Of a stretch of 32,925 bases of DNA, positions 9,727-18,616 are shown one piece after another. A program made the position numbers and the translations under genes. How positions within the stretch are numbered: the stretch's first letter is position 1; each line of letters opens with the position of its first letter. Source of the stretch: Flavobacteriales bacterium (GTDB lineage Bacteria > Bacteroidota > Bacteroidia > Flavobacteriales_D > JAHECK01); the NCBI GenBank assembly GCA_030591505.1, contig JAUVAY010000014.1, positions 1 through 32,925 of the forward strand, in the 5' to 3' direction. The notes beneath the pieces were generated by a model. It made no database searches. It saw nothing but the letters and a program-made list of their open reading frames with translations, and was not told where the DNA came from.

Positions 9727-10836
9727 ATGCTAGAGCCCATTATTATCGTAATATTTTTTATTGTTGCCTGTATTTTATACTTAGTTGAGTTAGCCTGGAT
9801 CTGGGGAGGCTTAGCCCAAAGCAAATCAATTACAGAACCTGATTTTACTACCCCATTGACCTTGATAATTGCGGCGAGAGATGAGGAAGAGAATTTAAGA
9901 GAGCACTTGGATATATGGCTTACACAAAATCATAGATCCTATGAAGTTTTAGTGGTCAATGATTGTTCAGATGATGATACAGAGTATGTTTTAGCAGAGT
10001 ACCAACGAAAATTCCCTCATTTACAAGTAGTGAATTTGAAAGAAACTGCAGTTTTTAAAGGAGGAAAGAAATATGCTCTTACACTTGGAATCAAGGGTGC
10101 TCAATTCGATAGGTTGGTTTTTACAGATGCAGATTGCCTACCGAGTGGTCCCAATTGGTTGGCCATGATCAGTACACAATTTACAGATCAAAAAGAAATT
10201 GTTTTAGGAGTTGGACAGTATATAAAGAAAAAAGGCTTTCTGAATTATTTGATCAGAATGGATACGATTCAAATAGCAATACAATACCTTGGCTTAGCTT
10301 CCGTAGGTTTTCCTTATATGGGTGTAGGAAGAAACCTAGCCTATACCCGAGATATTTTTTTCGAAGCAGGTGGGTTTAAAAAACATCAGGAATTTAAATG
10401 GGGAGATGATGATCTTTTTATTAATCAGGTTGCAAATAAGACTAATACTGCTATCTGTGCTTTACCCGAAGCGCTAACCTTAAGCAAAGCTAAGGAGGAC
10501 TATTTATCTTGGATCGGTCAAAAAAGAAGACACATGAGCACATCCATTAAATACAATAGAAGCACGAAATTATTTTTAATGATAAAGCCGTTTAGAATAG
10601 TACTTTATAATTCATTTTTAATAGTCGGACTTTTTCAAGCTGAATTGCTCATATCATTCTTAATAAGTGCTTTCATATTATACTTGACCCATGCATTAAT
10701 TTTTATAGTTTTAAACAAAAAATTAGGGAAGGTTGAAAATGCAGCATTATTCCCATTAATTGAAGTATTTTTATTTATAGTTAACTTTTTGATCTATATA
10801 ACTACATGGCTAAAGAAACCGACAAAGTGGATATAA
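9727..10836 (+). CDS. Membrane-anchored family 2 glycosyltransferase
   Basis: A 369-residue processive-type GT2 enzyme. It has an N-terminal membrane helix (about 5-28), then the GT-A domain: LIIAARDEEENLREHL (47-62), VVNDCSDDD (76-84), the metal-binding FTDADC (D134, D136), the acceptor-side KWGDDDLF (D227-D229), and QKRRH (265-269) in the position of QxxRW. Two or three hydrophobic helices (about 290-330 and 340-362) end the protein. It probably transfers a sugar at the inner face of the cytoplasmic membrane to a lipid or polysaccharide acceptor; donor and acceptor cannot be read from the sequence. Its last 31 bases overlap the start of the sigma-factor gene, implying translational coupling. 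Confidence 0.88.
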   Translation: MLEPIIIVIFFIVACILYLVELAWIWGGLAQSKSITEPDFTTPLTLIIAARDEEENLREHLDIWLTQNHRSYEVLVVNDCSDDDTEYVLAEYQRKFPHLQVVNLKETAVFKGGKKYALTLGIKGAQFDRLVFTDADCLPSGPNWLAMISTQFTDQKEIVLGVGQYIKKKGFLNYLIRMDTIQIAIQYLGLASVGFPYMGVGRNLAYTRDIFFEAGGFKKHQEFKWGDDDLFINQVANKTNTAICALPEALTLSKAKEDYLSWIGQKRRHMSTSIKYNRSTKLFLMIKPFRIVLYNSFLIVGLFQAELLISFLISAFILYLTHALIFIVLNKKLGKVENAALFPLIEVFLFIVNFLIYITTWLKKPTKWI

Positions 10837-11432
10837 AAAATCGGTTATCTGAAAAAGGACAACGGGATTTTGCAATAATTGAACGCGCTGTAAAGGGGGA
10901 TCAAGGTGCTTATGCTGAATTGCTTGATCTATATCGCGAGTCGATATACTATCTCGTTTTAAAAATGGTTAATTCAAATGAATTTGCAGAGGATTTGACC
11001 ATTGAAGTTTTTGGAAAGGCTTTTAGTAACCTGAAACAATATCAACCGAATTACGCTTTTAGTACGTGGTTGTATCGAATTGCCACAAATAATTGCATCG
11101 ATTTTATTCGAAAGCAAAGAATATCTACAACTTCTATCGACAGTACTTTTGATGATGGAGAAGGAGATAAAATGCATATTCAGATTAAAGATCATGGGCT
11201 AAATCCTGAAGAAAAGGCCATGAAGAAGCAAAAAGCTAAGTATTTGCGGGAAGTGGTCAAAAAATTGAAACCTCATTATAGTAAACTTATAGAGCTTCGC
11301 TACTTTAAAGAGCTTAGTTACGAAGAGATTGCTGATGAAATGGAGATGCCATTAGGAACAGTGAAGGCTCAATTATTTAGAGCAAGAGAGTTTTTAGCGA
11401 AATTACTATCGAATGATGAAGGTCATTTATAA
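10806..11432 (+). CDS. ECF-type RNA polymerase sigma factor
   Basis: A 208-residue sigma-70 family protein with only regions 2 and 4. Region 2 spans about residues 30-100 (AYAELLDLYRE, EDLTIEVFGKAF, FSTWLYRIATNNCIDFIRK). A charged linker follows, then region 4 at about 152-203 (LIELRYFKELSYEEIADEM, GTVKAQLFRAREFLAKLL), the helix-turn-helix that reads the -35 element. The ATG at 10806 lies inside the end of the glycosyltransferase gene, and no later Met leaves region 2 intact. The stop overlaps the rsmG start by one base (TAATG). No anti-sigma gene lies nearby, so control is not of the usual paired type. The regulon is unknown. Confidence 0.93.
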   Translation: MAKETDKVDIKNRLSEKGQRDFAIIERAVKGDQGAYAELLDLYRESIYYLVLKMVNSNEFAEDLTIEVFGKAFSNLKQYQPNYAFSTWLYRIATNNCIDFIRKQRISTTSIDSTFDDGEGDKMHIQIKDHGLNPEEKAMKKQKAKYLREVVKKLKPHYSKLIELRYFKELSYEEIADEMEMPLGTVKAQLFRAREFLAKLLSNDEGHL

Positions 11433-12064
11433 TGGATAGTTTAGACCTTGTAAAACAATATTTTCCTTTACTTACTGAAGAACAAGAACGTAATTTGCTT
11501 AAGTTTTCTGAATTGTTTAAAGATTGGAATACGATGGTAAATTTGATTTCAAGAAAGGATATGGACTACCTTTTTGAGCGCCATATTCTTCATTCTCTGG
11601 CTATTGCAAAATTTATCCAATTTAAAAAAGGGACAAAAATCCTTGATATTGGAACAGGTGGTGGCTTCCCAGGTTTACCACTGGCAATTTTATTTCCGGA
11701 TGTTCATTTCACACTAGTAGATTCAATAGGAAAAAAAATAAAAGTAGTCAATGATATTGCACATGAGCTGTCACTTACCAACGTTATTGGTATTCATGAT
11801 AGAGCAGAAAATATAAAAGGTAAGTTTGATTTTATTATTTCTCGCGCAGTTACTAGATTGGTGAATTTTTTACCATGGGTAAAGGGTAAAATACAATCAA
11901 AGAATGGGAATGTAATTAAAAATGGACTTATTTATCTTAAAGGAGGTGATTTAAAAGAGGAGTTGGCTGAAGTGAAGGTCAAAGCGAAACTTGTAAATTT
12001 GCAAGACTACTTTAATGAATCTTTTTTTGAAACGAAGAAGATCGTCTATATCCCGCTACGTTAA
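11432..12064 (+). CDS. rsmG: 16S rRNA (guanine527-N7)-methyltransferase RsmG
   Basis: Methylates N7 of G527 in 16S rRNA using S-adenosylmethionine. The 210 residues match the family length. The helical N-terminus has the typical FKDWNTMVNLISRKD (29-43) and ERHILHSLAI (49-58). The SAM-binding Rossmann motif is LDIGTGGGFPGLPLAI (71-86), followed by FTLVDSIGKKIKVV and the later SRAVTRLVNF, characteristic of GidB/RsmG. Its ATG overlaps the stop codon of the sigma-factor gene by one base, so translation is probably coupled and the gene is the end of the GT2-sigma-rsmG cluster. In many bacteria rsmG sits near gidA or parAB; here it does not. Confidence 0.96.
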   Translation: MDSLDLVKQYFPLLTEEQERNLLKFSELFKDWNTMVNLISRKDMDYLFERHILHSLAIAKFIQFKKGTKILDIGTGGGFPGLPLAILFPDVHFTLVDSIGKKIKVVNDIAHELSLTNVIGIHDRAENIKGKFDFIISRAVTRLVNFLPWVKGKIQSKNGNVIKNGLIYLKGGDLKEELAEVKVKAKLVNLQDYFNESFFETKKIVYIPLR

Positions 12065-12126
12065 GTTCTTCTTTGTCTTATCTTTTAATCAAGCAAAGTT
12101 CCGCAATAAAAAGCCGTGAATTTTAC

Positions 12127-12134
12127 TAATTTTG
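12127..12134 (+). promoter_or_regulatory. Likely -7 box of the lpdA promoter
   Basis: TAATTTTG fits TAnnTTTG and lies 22 bases before the lpdA ATG. A TTG at the standard -33 distance is not visible. Confidence 0.5.
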
Positions 12135-12156
12135 TAGCCACTAAAATAGAATAGAA

Positions 12157-13545
12157 ATGAAATATGATGTAATCGTAGTAGGAAGTGGACCCGGCGGATA
12201 TGTTACCGCAATTCGTGCTTCTCAATTAGGTTTCAAAACTGCTGTTGTAGAAAAGGAAAACCTTGGAGGAGTATGCCTGAATTGGGGCTGTATTCCTACG
12301 AAAGCGCTGATTAAAAGTGCAAATGTGTTTGAGTATATTCAACATGCTAATGATTATGGAATAGAGGTTGAAAAGGCCACTCCTAATTTTTCTGCGATCG
12401 TAAATCGAAGCAGAGACGTTGCTGGTGGGATGAGTAAGGGCGTTCAATTTTTAATGAAAAAGAACAAAATTGATGTTATAGAAGGCGTTGGGAAACTAAA
12501 GGCAGGAAAGAAAGTAGATGTTACTGATGCTGAAGGAAAAGTGAGTGAATACTCTGCTGACCATATTATTATTGCAACTGGAGCACGATCAAGAGAATTA
12601 CCAAATTTACCATTGGATGGTGAAAAGGTATTCGGTTATCGTAAAGCAATGACACTTGAGAAGCTTCCAAAGAAAATGATCATTGTTGGGTCTGGGGCAA
12701 TAGGTATTGAATTTGCGTATGTTTATAATGCACTTGGTACAGAAGTTACTGTAGTAGAGTTTTTACCTACAATAGTTCCCTTAGAAGATGAAGAAGTTTC
12801 TAAGCAATTAGGGAGGTCTTTGAAAAAACAAGGGATCAAAATAATGACAAACTCGTCTGTTGAAAAAGTTGATATTTCAGGCAAAGGGGTTAAGGCTACT
12901 GTAAAGACAAAGAGGGGCGAAGAGATTATTGAAGCGGATGTTGTTCTTTCGGCAGTTGGAATTACTTCTAATATAGAAAACATAGGTTTAGAAGACGTCG
13001 GCATTGTTACTGATAAGGGAAAGGTATTGGTAAATGATTTTTATGAAACCAATATCCCTGGTTACTATGCGATCGGTGATCTTATTCCTGGACCTGCTTT
13101 GGCACATGTTGCATCAGCAGAAGGGATTACATGTATCGAAAAGATCAAAGGAATGGATGTTGAAACTATCGACTATTCTAATATACCGGGCTGTACTTAT
13201 TGTTCACCTGAAGTTGCTTCTGTTGGAATGACAGAGAAAGCAGCTAAAGAAGCAGGATATGAAGTGAAAGTTGGTAAGTTTCCGTTTAGTGCATCAGGTA
13301 AGGCAAGTGCCGCTGGAGCAAAAGAAGGCTTTGTTAAGTTGATTTTTGATGCTAAATATGGTGAGCTATTAGGAGGTCACATGATCGGTGCTAATGTAAC
13401 CGAAATGGTAGCAGAATTAGTGGCTGTTCGTAAATTAGAAACAACCGGCCATGAGATCATAAAAGCGATTCATCCTCACCCTACAATGAGTGAAGCTATA
13501 ATGGAAGCAGCTGCAGCTGCTTATGGTGAAGTGATCCATATTTAA
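12157..13545 (+). CDS. lpdA: Dihydrolipoyl dehydrogenase (E3)
   Basis: FAD enzyme that reoxidises dihydrolipoamide with NAD+ in the pyruvate, 2-oxoglutarate and branched-chain keto-acid dehydrogenase complexes and the glycine cleavage system. The 462 residues carry the N-terminal FAD motif VVGSGPGGY (7-15), the redox-active disulfide GGVCLNWGCIPTKAL (C40 and C45), the NAD-binding IIVGSGAIGIEFAYVY (about 176-191), the second FAD motif YYAIGDLIPGPALAH, and the C-terminal HPHPTMSE with the catalytic His-Glu pair (H441, E446). The gene stands alone, away from the E1/E2 genes, with a likely -7 box upstream and a strong palindromic terminator downstream. Confidence 0.97.
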   Translation: MKYDVIVVGSGPGGYVTAIRASQLGFKTAVVEKENLGGVCLNWGCIPTKALIKSANVFEYIQHANDYGIEVEKATPNFSAIVNRSRDVAGGMSKGVQFLMKKNKIDVIEGVGKLKAGKKVDVTDAEGKVSEYSADHIIIATGARSRELPNLPLDGEKVFGYRKAMTLEKLPKKMIIVGSGAIGIEFAYVYNALGTEVTVVEFLPTIVPLEDEEVSKQLGRSLKKQGIKIMTNSSVEKVDISGKGVKATVKTKRGEEIIEADVVLSAVGITSNIENIGLEDVGIVTDKGKVLVNDFYETNIPGYYAIGDLIPGPALAHVASAEGITCIEKIKGMDVETIDYSNIPGCTYCSPEVASVGMTEKAAKEAGYEVKVGKFPFSASGKASAAGAKEGFVKLIFDAKYGELLGGHMIGANVTEMVAELVAVRKLETTGHEIIKAIHPHPTMSEAIMEAAAAAYGEVIHI

Positions 13546-13569
13546 ACGATAAAGATCTTAGATATAAAA

Positions 13570-13611
13570 AAAGGGTCCCGACCCCGATAGCTATCGGGGT
13601 CGGGACCCTTT
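13570..13611. terminator. Perfect 42-bp palindrome, bidirectional terminator
   Basis: Both 21-base arms pair without mismatch about the centre between 13590 and 13591; the outer bases are AAAGGGTCCCGACC and the core is CCCGATAGCTATCGGG. Flanking A (13566-13572) and T runs give a terminator on both strands. It sits between the convergent ends of lpdA and the DUF6089 gene, as expected for a shared bidirectional terminator. Confidence 0.85.
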
Positions 13612-13632
13612 CCATTTGCAATATTATTTAGA

Positions 13633-14550
13633 TTAGAATTTCGCTCTGGATTTTCTTCTCTTTTTGTTCTTTCTGTGCAAGAAGTTATAATGTCCTTTTT
13701 TGTAAAAGCTTGACTTCCCTTTAATAACGCGACTGTAATAAAAATTGATGATCATGTATCCGTCATTATTAGCGACGTTACCTCTTTTATTTCCTACTGT
13801 ATAATTTTCTGGCGCAGGTACAATGTCATCCGGGTTGTCTGGAACAAATTCGCCTCTTCTGTTGGCTAAAGTTCTTGATATATCATTAGGTAATAGATCA
13901 GGGTCTGCATAAATATCTGATATATCGTCAAGGTAATCAGAAGATGAGAGAGAATACTGAACCTCCATTCCAAAACGATTTATTCTACTAAAAGTAAAGA
14001 AAGCACCTGCTCCAAAAGGAACAACAAGATGAATAGGTGAGTATTCTACAAGTTCGGTTGTTAACTCTCGTAATTTATAATAGGTTCCTTCATATTCAGC
14101 TCTTGGGTTAGAATATAAGGCACCAACACCAGCAAAAATATATAGTTTAAAGTCAGGATTATAATATCCTTTACCTCCAAGATCATAAATATTTAAAACA
14201 GCGAAATCAGCACGCAATGACAATTCCAACATGTCATTTTTAAAACTTAAATTCCTACCTCTTCTTGAAGGGTTGGGTGAGTGATGGTCATCACCAGCAA
14301 TTTGTAAATAATTCAAAAATGCTCCAGCCGACCAACGATTAGTAAAACGATACCTTCCAAAGACCCCAACTGAATATTTCGTATCTTCAAGCTTCATATC
14401 CATAAGCCACCCTCTAGCGCTTCCATCACCTCCACCAATATCTCCAAGATAATTTGAACCACCTATTTTTCCTCCGATCTCCCAATTGTATTGGCTTTCG
14501 GCAGTATGCATAAGGAATACTAAGGCTATTAGTAGTGTTATTCTCTTCAT
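13633..14550 (-). CDS. DUF6089-type outer-membrane beta-barrel protein
   Basis: A 305-residue envelope protein. The ATG at 14550 gives a signal peptide (MKRITLLIALVFLMHTAESQ); a GTG nine bases upstream is less likely. The mature start YNWEIGGKIGGSNYLGDIGG, followed by alternating hydrophobic strands (VGVFGRYRFTNRWSAGAFL, LYIFAGVGALY, PFGAGAFFTF, FGMEVQYSLSSSDYLDDI), is the DUF6089 pattern, thought to be a small outer-membrane barrel. The basic C-terminal tail (RKNKKRRKSRAKF) is unusual for a barrel, since most end in an aromatic residue. It is transcribed toward lpdA and shares its palindromic terminator. The function of the family is unknown. Confidence 0.82.
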   Translation of the reverse strand: MKRITLLIALVFLMHTAESQYNWEIGGKIGGSNYLGDIGGGDGSARGWLMDMKLEDTKYSVGVFGRYRFTNRWSAGAFLNYLQIAGDDHHSPNPSRRGRNLSFKNDMLELSLRADFAVLNIYDLGGKGYYNPDFKLYIFAGVGALYSNPRAEYEGTYYKLRELTTELVEYSPIHLVVPFGAGAFFTFSRINRFGMEVQYSLSSSDYLDDISDIYADPDLLPNDISRTLANRRGEFVPDNPDDIVPAPENYTVGNKRGNVANNDGYMIINFYYSRVIKGKSSFYKKGHYNFLHRKNKKRRKSRAKF

Positions 14551-14655
14551 AGTTGACACATCAATATCAAGCTAAAATATAAAAATTCCATAAATCGCTT
14601 ATACTGAAGAGCATTTATTATTATAAATTAATTTTTTCACTAATTTACACAGCTG

Positions 14656-15276
14656 ATGAAACAGACAAAAACTGTATATATATCTGCTTTTTATATTGCT
14701 CTTTTCTTTGTGTCGATGAATGTGAATTCCCAAGAAATAAAGGATAGCATAATTTATGATCTAATTGTAGATGAGGAAGTGATAGGTGATTTATTTGCTG
14801 TTAAAAGTTATAACACAGATTCTACATTTAATTATAAGATAATCAGTAATGTAGATTATAGATTTCTTTTTTCTTTCCACATTACTTTTTTATATGAGTC
14901 GATGTTTTCATCAAAAGGAGTTTATACTTCCTCGCAATTTAAATACACTATGAATGAGGATGTTAAGGAATATAAATGGGTCAATTATATTGGAGGCAAG
15001 TGGTATGTTTATGAGGAGAACGAAGTAATAAATATCATTGATGAAAAGATCAACCAAACGGCAGTTCAACTCTATTTTGAAGAGCCTGATGATGCCTTAG
15101 TTGTTTTTTCAGAACGGTTTTGTGATTTTTATACAATTGAAAAAGGCCAGGATAACGGCTACAAAATTGAGTTTCCTGGTGGAACAAATAAGTACTACTA
15201 CGAAAATGGAATTTGCAATAAGGTAGAAATTAATACAATCTTTTCTGATATGGAATTTCGTAAAAGACCTTATTGA
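14656..15276 (+). CDS. DUF6134-family secreted protein
   Basis: A 206-residue protein with a signal peptide (ISAFYIALFFVSMNVNSQ, ending near residue 26). The remainder is beta-rich. It opens with IIYDLIVDEEVIGDLFAV, continues with the YRFLFSFHITFLYESMF strand pair, then LYFEEPDDALVVFSERF and KYYYENGICNKVEI near the end, which is how I recognise the DUF6134 family. The probable location is periplasmic or outer-membrane-associated; the role is unknown. It is transcribed divergently from the DUF6089 gene with 105 bases between the two start codons. Its last 7 bases overlap, tail to tail, the end of the membrane-protein gene on the other strand. Confidence 0.75.
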   Translation: MKQTKTVYISAFYIALFFVSMNVNSQEIKDSIIYDLIVDEEVIGDLFAVKSYNTDSTFNYKIISNVDYRFLFSFHITFLYESMFSSKGVYTSSQFKYTMNEDVKEYKWVNYIGGKWYVYEENEVINIIDEKINQTAVQLYFEEPDDALVVFSERFCDFYTIEKGQDNGYKIEFPGGTNKYYYENGICNKVEINTIFSDMEFRKRPY

Positions 15277-16541
15277 TCCAATTGTTTAGAGAAGTACTTG
15301 TTTTTTAAAAAGTCCCAATCGATAAAAGAAAAAATAAAGATCAATAAAAAAGGTTGAGCTAATGATTTATATCGTGAAATTGCGCCTTGTACTGGCACTG
15401 TTAACCCAATGATCCAACTACTTAAAAAGTAAATTATAAAAACACTCGCTAAAAAGGGGAAATACTCTTTTGGTGGTTTTTTTGTAAACCTTATCGCTAA
15501 AAAGCAGAAAAACAGGATATCGATGTTTTCAATAACTGGAAATAGATAGAGCCAGCTATCAAAAGTGAATAATTGAGGTTGCAGAAAAACATTTATAAAA
15601 GATTCCGGAAAGTAAAGAAAGACGTCATATGCATCCACAACAGAAGGAATGCTAAAAAATGAATTCGCTTTTTGTCCAATGAAAATGAAATCTTGCTGTT
15701 TTTGAATAATTATATCAAGAATATTAGTGGGAAGTATATAGAGAATAAGTGCCATTAATAAAGTAATGATCAGTATTGGACGTATTCCTTTTCTTAGTTG
15801 TTTATGACTGAGGATTAATAAAATAAGAGAAGAAGCGTATATTATTATAGCAAAATAACTTCTTACAAGAAGTAGAAGAAATGCGAAAAGTAAAAAGGTC
15901 AGTGCTTTTTTTAATGTAAAGCTTGATAGTACCCTATTAAAATAGAACATGTAAAGTCCTATAATTACAATAGTATGCGTTTCTTTTAAAATTCCGGAAG
16001 TCCAAAATAATATACTAGGGCTAAGAAAAACAGCAGTAAAAACAGCTAAAGGAAATAGTTTTGGAAGCCAGAGACTAATGCTTTTGTATAATGCTGTTAG
16101 CCCTATTATACTTAAGAAATTTAGTAATACAATATGGACACCCAAATTCCTGAAGCTAAATAGATTGATCAGAGAGTTAAAGCGAATTGCATTTCTATTG
16201 TCATTAATGAAATTAAAAGTCGACTTGCTATCCCAGTATATTATTTGTGTGTAAATAGATTCCCACTCAGGAAGACCTCGATTCATATTGAAGAATAGCT
16301 TTATAAATACTAAAGGGTTTCCATCACTGAACCGAAGGAGGTCTTTACCTCCTTGTAAATAAATGGCTCCATCACCCCCGGCAAAATAAATACTATGGTA
16401 TTTAAAAGAAATGTAACCCGCTATGGACTTTAAAAGGAAAACAATGATTAAAGCACTTATGGGTATGTCCTTTAAATGAAAAAATGACCATCTAAAGATG
16501 ATAAAGGAAAATATAATTATTGCAACTATAGTTGTAATCAA
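15270..16541 (-). CDS. Multi-pass membrane protein, possibly GT-C-like
   Basis: A 423-residue protein with about ten hydrophobic helices spread through its length. I do not recognise a named family. Conserved-looking polar points are FAGGDGAIYLQGG (about 53-65, with an acidic residue in the first large loop), SPSILFWTSGILKETH (helix boundary with Lys-Glu), and an RSYFAI loop. This layout resembles GT-C glycosyltransferases and polysaccharide polymerases of Bacteroidota that use polyprenyl-linked sugars, but that is inference from topology. No in-frame ATG occurs upstream before a stop, so translation seems to begin at the TTG at 16541 (or an ATT just upstream). It follows the TPR gene by 72 bases on the same strand. 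Confidence 0.7.
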   Translation of the reverse strand: MITTIVAIIIFSFIIFRWSFFHLKDIPISALIIVFLLKSIAGYISFKYHSIYFAGGDGAIYLQGGKDLLRFSDGNPLVFIKLFFNMNRGLPEWESIYTQIIYWDSKSTFNFINDNRNAIRFNSLINLFSFRNLGVHIVLLNFLSIIGLTALYKSISLWLPKLFPLAVFTAVFLSPSILFWTSGILKETHTIVIIGLYMFYFNRVLSSFTLKKALTFLLFAFLLLLVRSYFAIIIYASSLILLILSHKQLRKGIRPILIITLLMALILYILPTNILDIIIQKQQDFIFIGQKANSFFSIPSVVDAYDVFLYFPESFINVFLQPQLFTFDSWLYLFPVIENIDILFFCFLAIRFTKKPPKEYFPFLASVFIIYFLSSWIIGLTVPVQGAISRYKSLAQPFLLIFIFSFIDWDFLKNKYFSKQLDQ

Positions 16542-16613
16542 AAATTCTAAAATATTAATACAAACTTTTATAAAGAAAAAGACCTACCTACAATTCCGGC
16601 CTATTGTTCTAAA

Positions 16614-18563
16614 TTATTTCTTATTACAAAAACGTTTCAATACAGAGTAAGCTTCCTCAATACCTAATTCACCGGCTTTGCTCACATAATGACAACCATT
16701 ATCCGAATCGCCTAGAAAAATCATTGTTATTCCCTTGTTGTAATAAACTTCACCTAAGCCAGGATTAATCTCTATCGCCTTGTCATAATACTCAAATCCC
16801 TGATTGTATTTTTGTTGTTTACAATATATGTTTCCGAGATTATAATAGGCATAAGGAAGGTCTGGCAACAATTGAAGCGCGGCATTAAAATTATCTTCAA
16901 TGGATTCCATATTTGTACCATAACTCGAATATTCCGGTTGATCCTCAAGTACGAATGATCCTGTTTGTGTACTGTTAAAAGCACTATACATCAATGATAA
17001 TTTTGCTTGAATAACTCCTTTATTAATAAATGCAGGAGCAAAGGTTGAGTCGAGTTTGATCAGTTGGTCATAATCTGAGATCGCTGCATGATAGTTTTTA
17101 ATGTTAGTGTTTAATACAGCTCTCTTAAATATTGCATTAATTGATGTTGGATCTGAAGTGATCACTTGATCTAAGCTGTCTATGACTTCCCTAATTTTGT
17201 TTTCAGATTGACGGTCAGGATTAAAACTTGCGATTAGATCAATACCTAATTCTTCTCCAATTAAAGCCAATTTATAGTCATAATATTCAGGTAAACCTTC
17301 TTCGATATTACAAACGATACTGATATCCCCCAAAAGATCGATGTCAAGATCCTTGTTTTGCAGTTGTTCTTTGTCTTTTTCCGATTGAAAAAATTGTGCT
17401 TCAAATTCGATCAAACTCTCTATTTTCTCTTCTTCAGCAATCAATTCTTTATGGGTTTTAGAATAATGCTCTTCTTTTAAACGACGTGAAGTATCATAAT
17501 CTATTGTAGCTAGTTTTTTCTTGTTTAGTTGTGAATTGGCAATTGCTCGATTAGCGTATGCATCAGCAAAATCTGGGTAAATTAAAATAGCATTACTGAA
17601 ATCTTGTTTCGCTTTCTTATACTCTTTCATTTGCATATATAAGTTTCCACGATTAAAAAATACCATAAGGTTGTTAGGATTAATAGAAACAACAACGGAG
17701 TAATCATTAATAGCTTTATCAAGTTCACCCATTTCCGAATAAACCATGGCGCGATGAAAATAGGTTAGGGAATTATTAGGGTCAATCAATAATACTTGAT
17801 TCATATCCGCCAAGGAAGAATCAAACTTATTCTGCTTTGCATATACAAAAGCACGATTAAAATAGGCAAATGAATTTTCGGGGTTAATTACGATAGCCTC
17901 ATTAAAATCAATAAGGGCGCCATCTAAGTCTTCCAACTCAAACCGAACCATCCCACGACGTAAAAAGGCATTTCCATTAAAACGATTAAGCTTTATCGCT
18001 TTATTATAATCTTCCAATGCTTCAATAAAATTATCTAAGCCCGTTTTTGCAGCTCCGCGGATCATATAAGTATTTTCCATTTTTGGGTCTATACGAATAG
18101 CGAGATTGCAATTTCCTATCGCATCGTAATATTGCTTTAGGTATAAATACGTAACCGCTCGGTTCACATAAAGTTGTGGGTCATTTGGATCTTGCCTTAT
18201 GGCCTCTCCAAAATCTTGAATAGCTCCATCGAAATCGTAGATTCTTTCGCGAGATAATGCTCTATAATGAAAAGCGTTGGGACTATTTGGTTTTAAGTCA
18301 ATGGCTCTACTCAAATCTAGTATTGAACCATTAAAGTCTTCCAAATAAAATTTAGATACGCCTCTTAAAAAATAAGGCTCATACAAATGAGGTTTCAATG
18401 TAATAATTTCATTGGCACTTTTTATAGCACCTATAAAATCATCATTCATGATCGATCGTTGTGTTTGCGCGATCATCAATTCTACATTTCGTTGTGCAGA
18501 AATATTCTTTGATGAAAGAAACAATACAAGCAATACAATTAAAATAGATTTGATTTTGCTCAT
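16614..18563 (-). CDS. Secreted tetratricopeptide-repeat protein
   Basis: A 649-residue protein with a signal peptide (SILIVLLVLFLSSKNISAQ). Ten consecutive 34-residue TPR units follow (about 27-370), each with the small and large residues of the consensus, such as GNAFLRRGMVRFELEDLDGA and a closing DFNEAIVINPEN. A charged, probably helical linker (about 370-460; KTHKELIAEEEKIESL) separates these from a second group of about four or five TPRs (465-640). One of these is split by an insert around residues 530-555, and the last (MIFLGDSDNGCHYVSKAGEL) is Sel1-like. TPR arrays are protein-binding scaffolds; the signal peptide puts this one in the periplasm. Partner unknown. It probably shares a transcript with the downstream membrane protein. 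Confidence 0.9.
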   Translation of the reverse strand: MSKIKSILIVLLVLFLSSKNISAQRNVELMIAQTQRSIMNDDFIGAIKSANEIITLKPHLYEPYFLRGVSKFYLEDFNGSILDLSRAIDLKPNSPNAFHYRALSRERIYDFDGAIQDFGEAIRQDPNDPQLYVNRAVTYLYLKQYYDAIGNCNLAIRIDPKMENTYMIRGAAKTGLDNFIEALEDYNKAIKLNRFNGNAFLRRGMVRFELEDLDGALIDFNEAIVINPENSFAYFNRAFVYAKQNKFDSSLADMNQVLLIDPNNSLTYFHRAMVYSEMGELDKAINDYSVVVSINPNNLMVFFNRGNLYMQMKEYKKAKQDFSNAILIYPDFADAYANRAIANSQLNKKKLATIDYDTSRRLKEEHYSKTHKELIAEEEKIESLIEFEAQFFQSEKDKEQLQNKDLDIDLLGDISIVCNIEEGLPEYYDYKLALIGEELGIDLIASFNPDRQSENKIREVIDSLDQVITSDPTSINAIFKRAVLNTNIKNYHAAISDYDQLIKLDSTFAPAFINKGVIQAKLSLMYSAFNSTQTGSFVLEDQPEYSSYGTNMESIEDNFNAALQLLPDLPYAYYNLGNIYCKQQKYNQGFEYYDKAIEINPGLGEVYYNKGITMIFLGDSDNGCHYVSKAGELGIEEAYSVLKRFCNKK

Positions 18564-18616
18564 TAATTTTTAATAATTGTCAAAGAACGGGAAATTTTGA
18601 ATTATTTTTACCTAGA

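Noticed and set aside
14551-14559. GTG start adding three residues to the DUF6089 protein
   Set aside because: The ATG at 14550 gives a cleaner signal peptide and is the stronger start codon.
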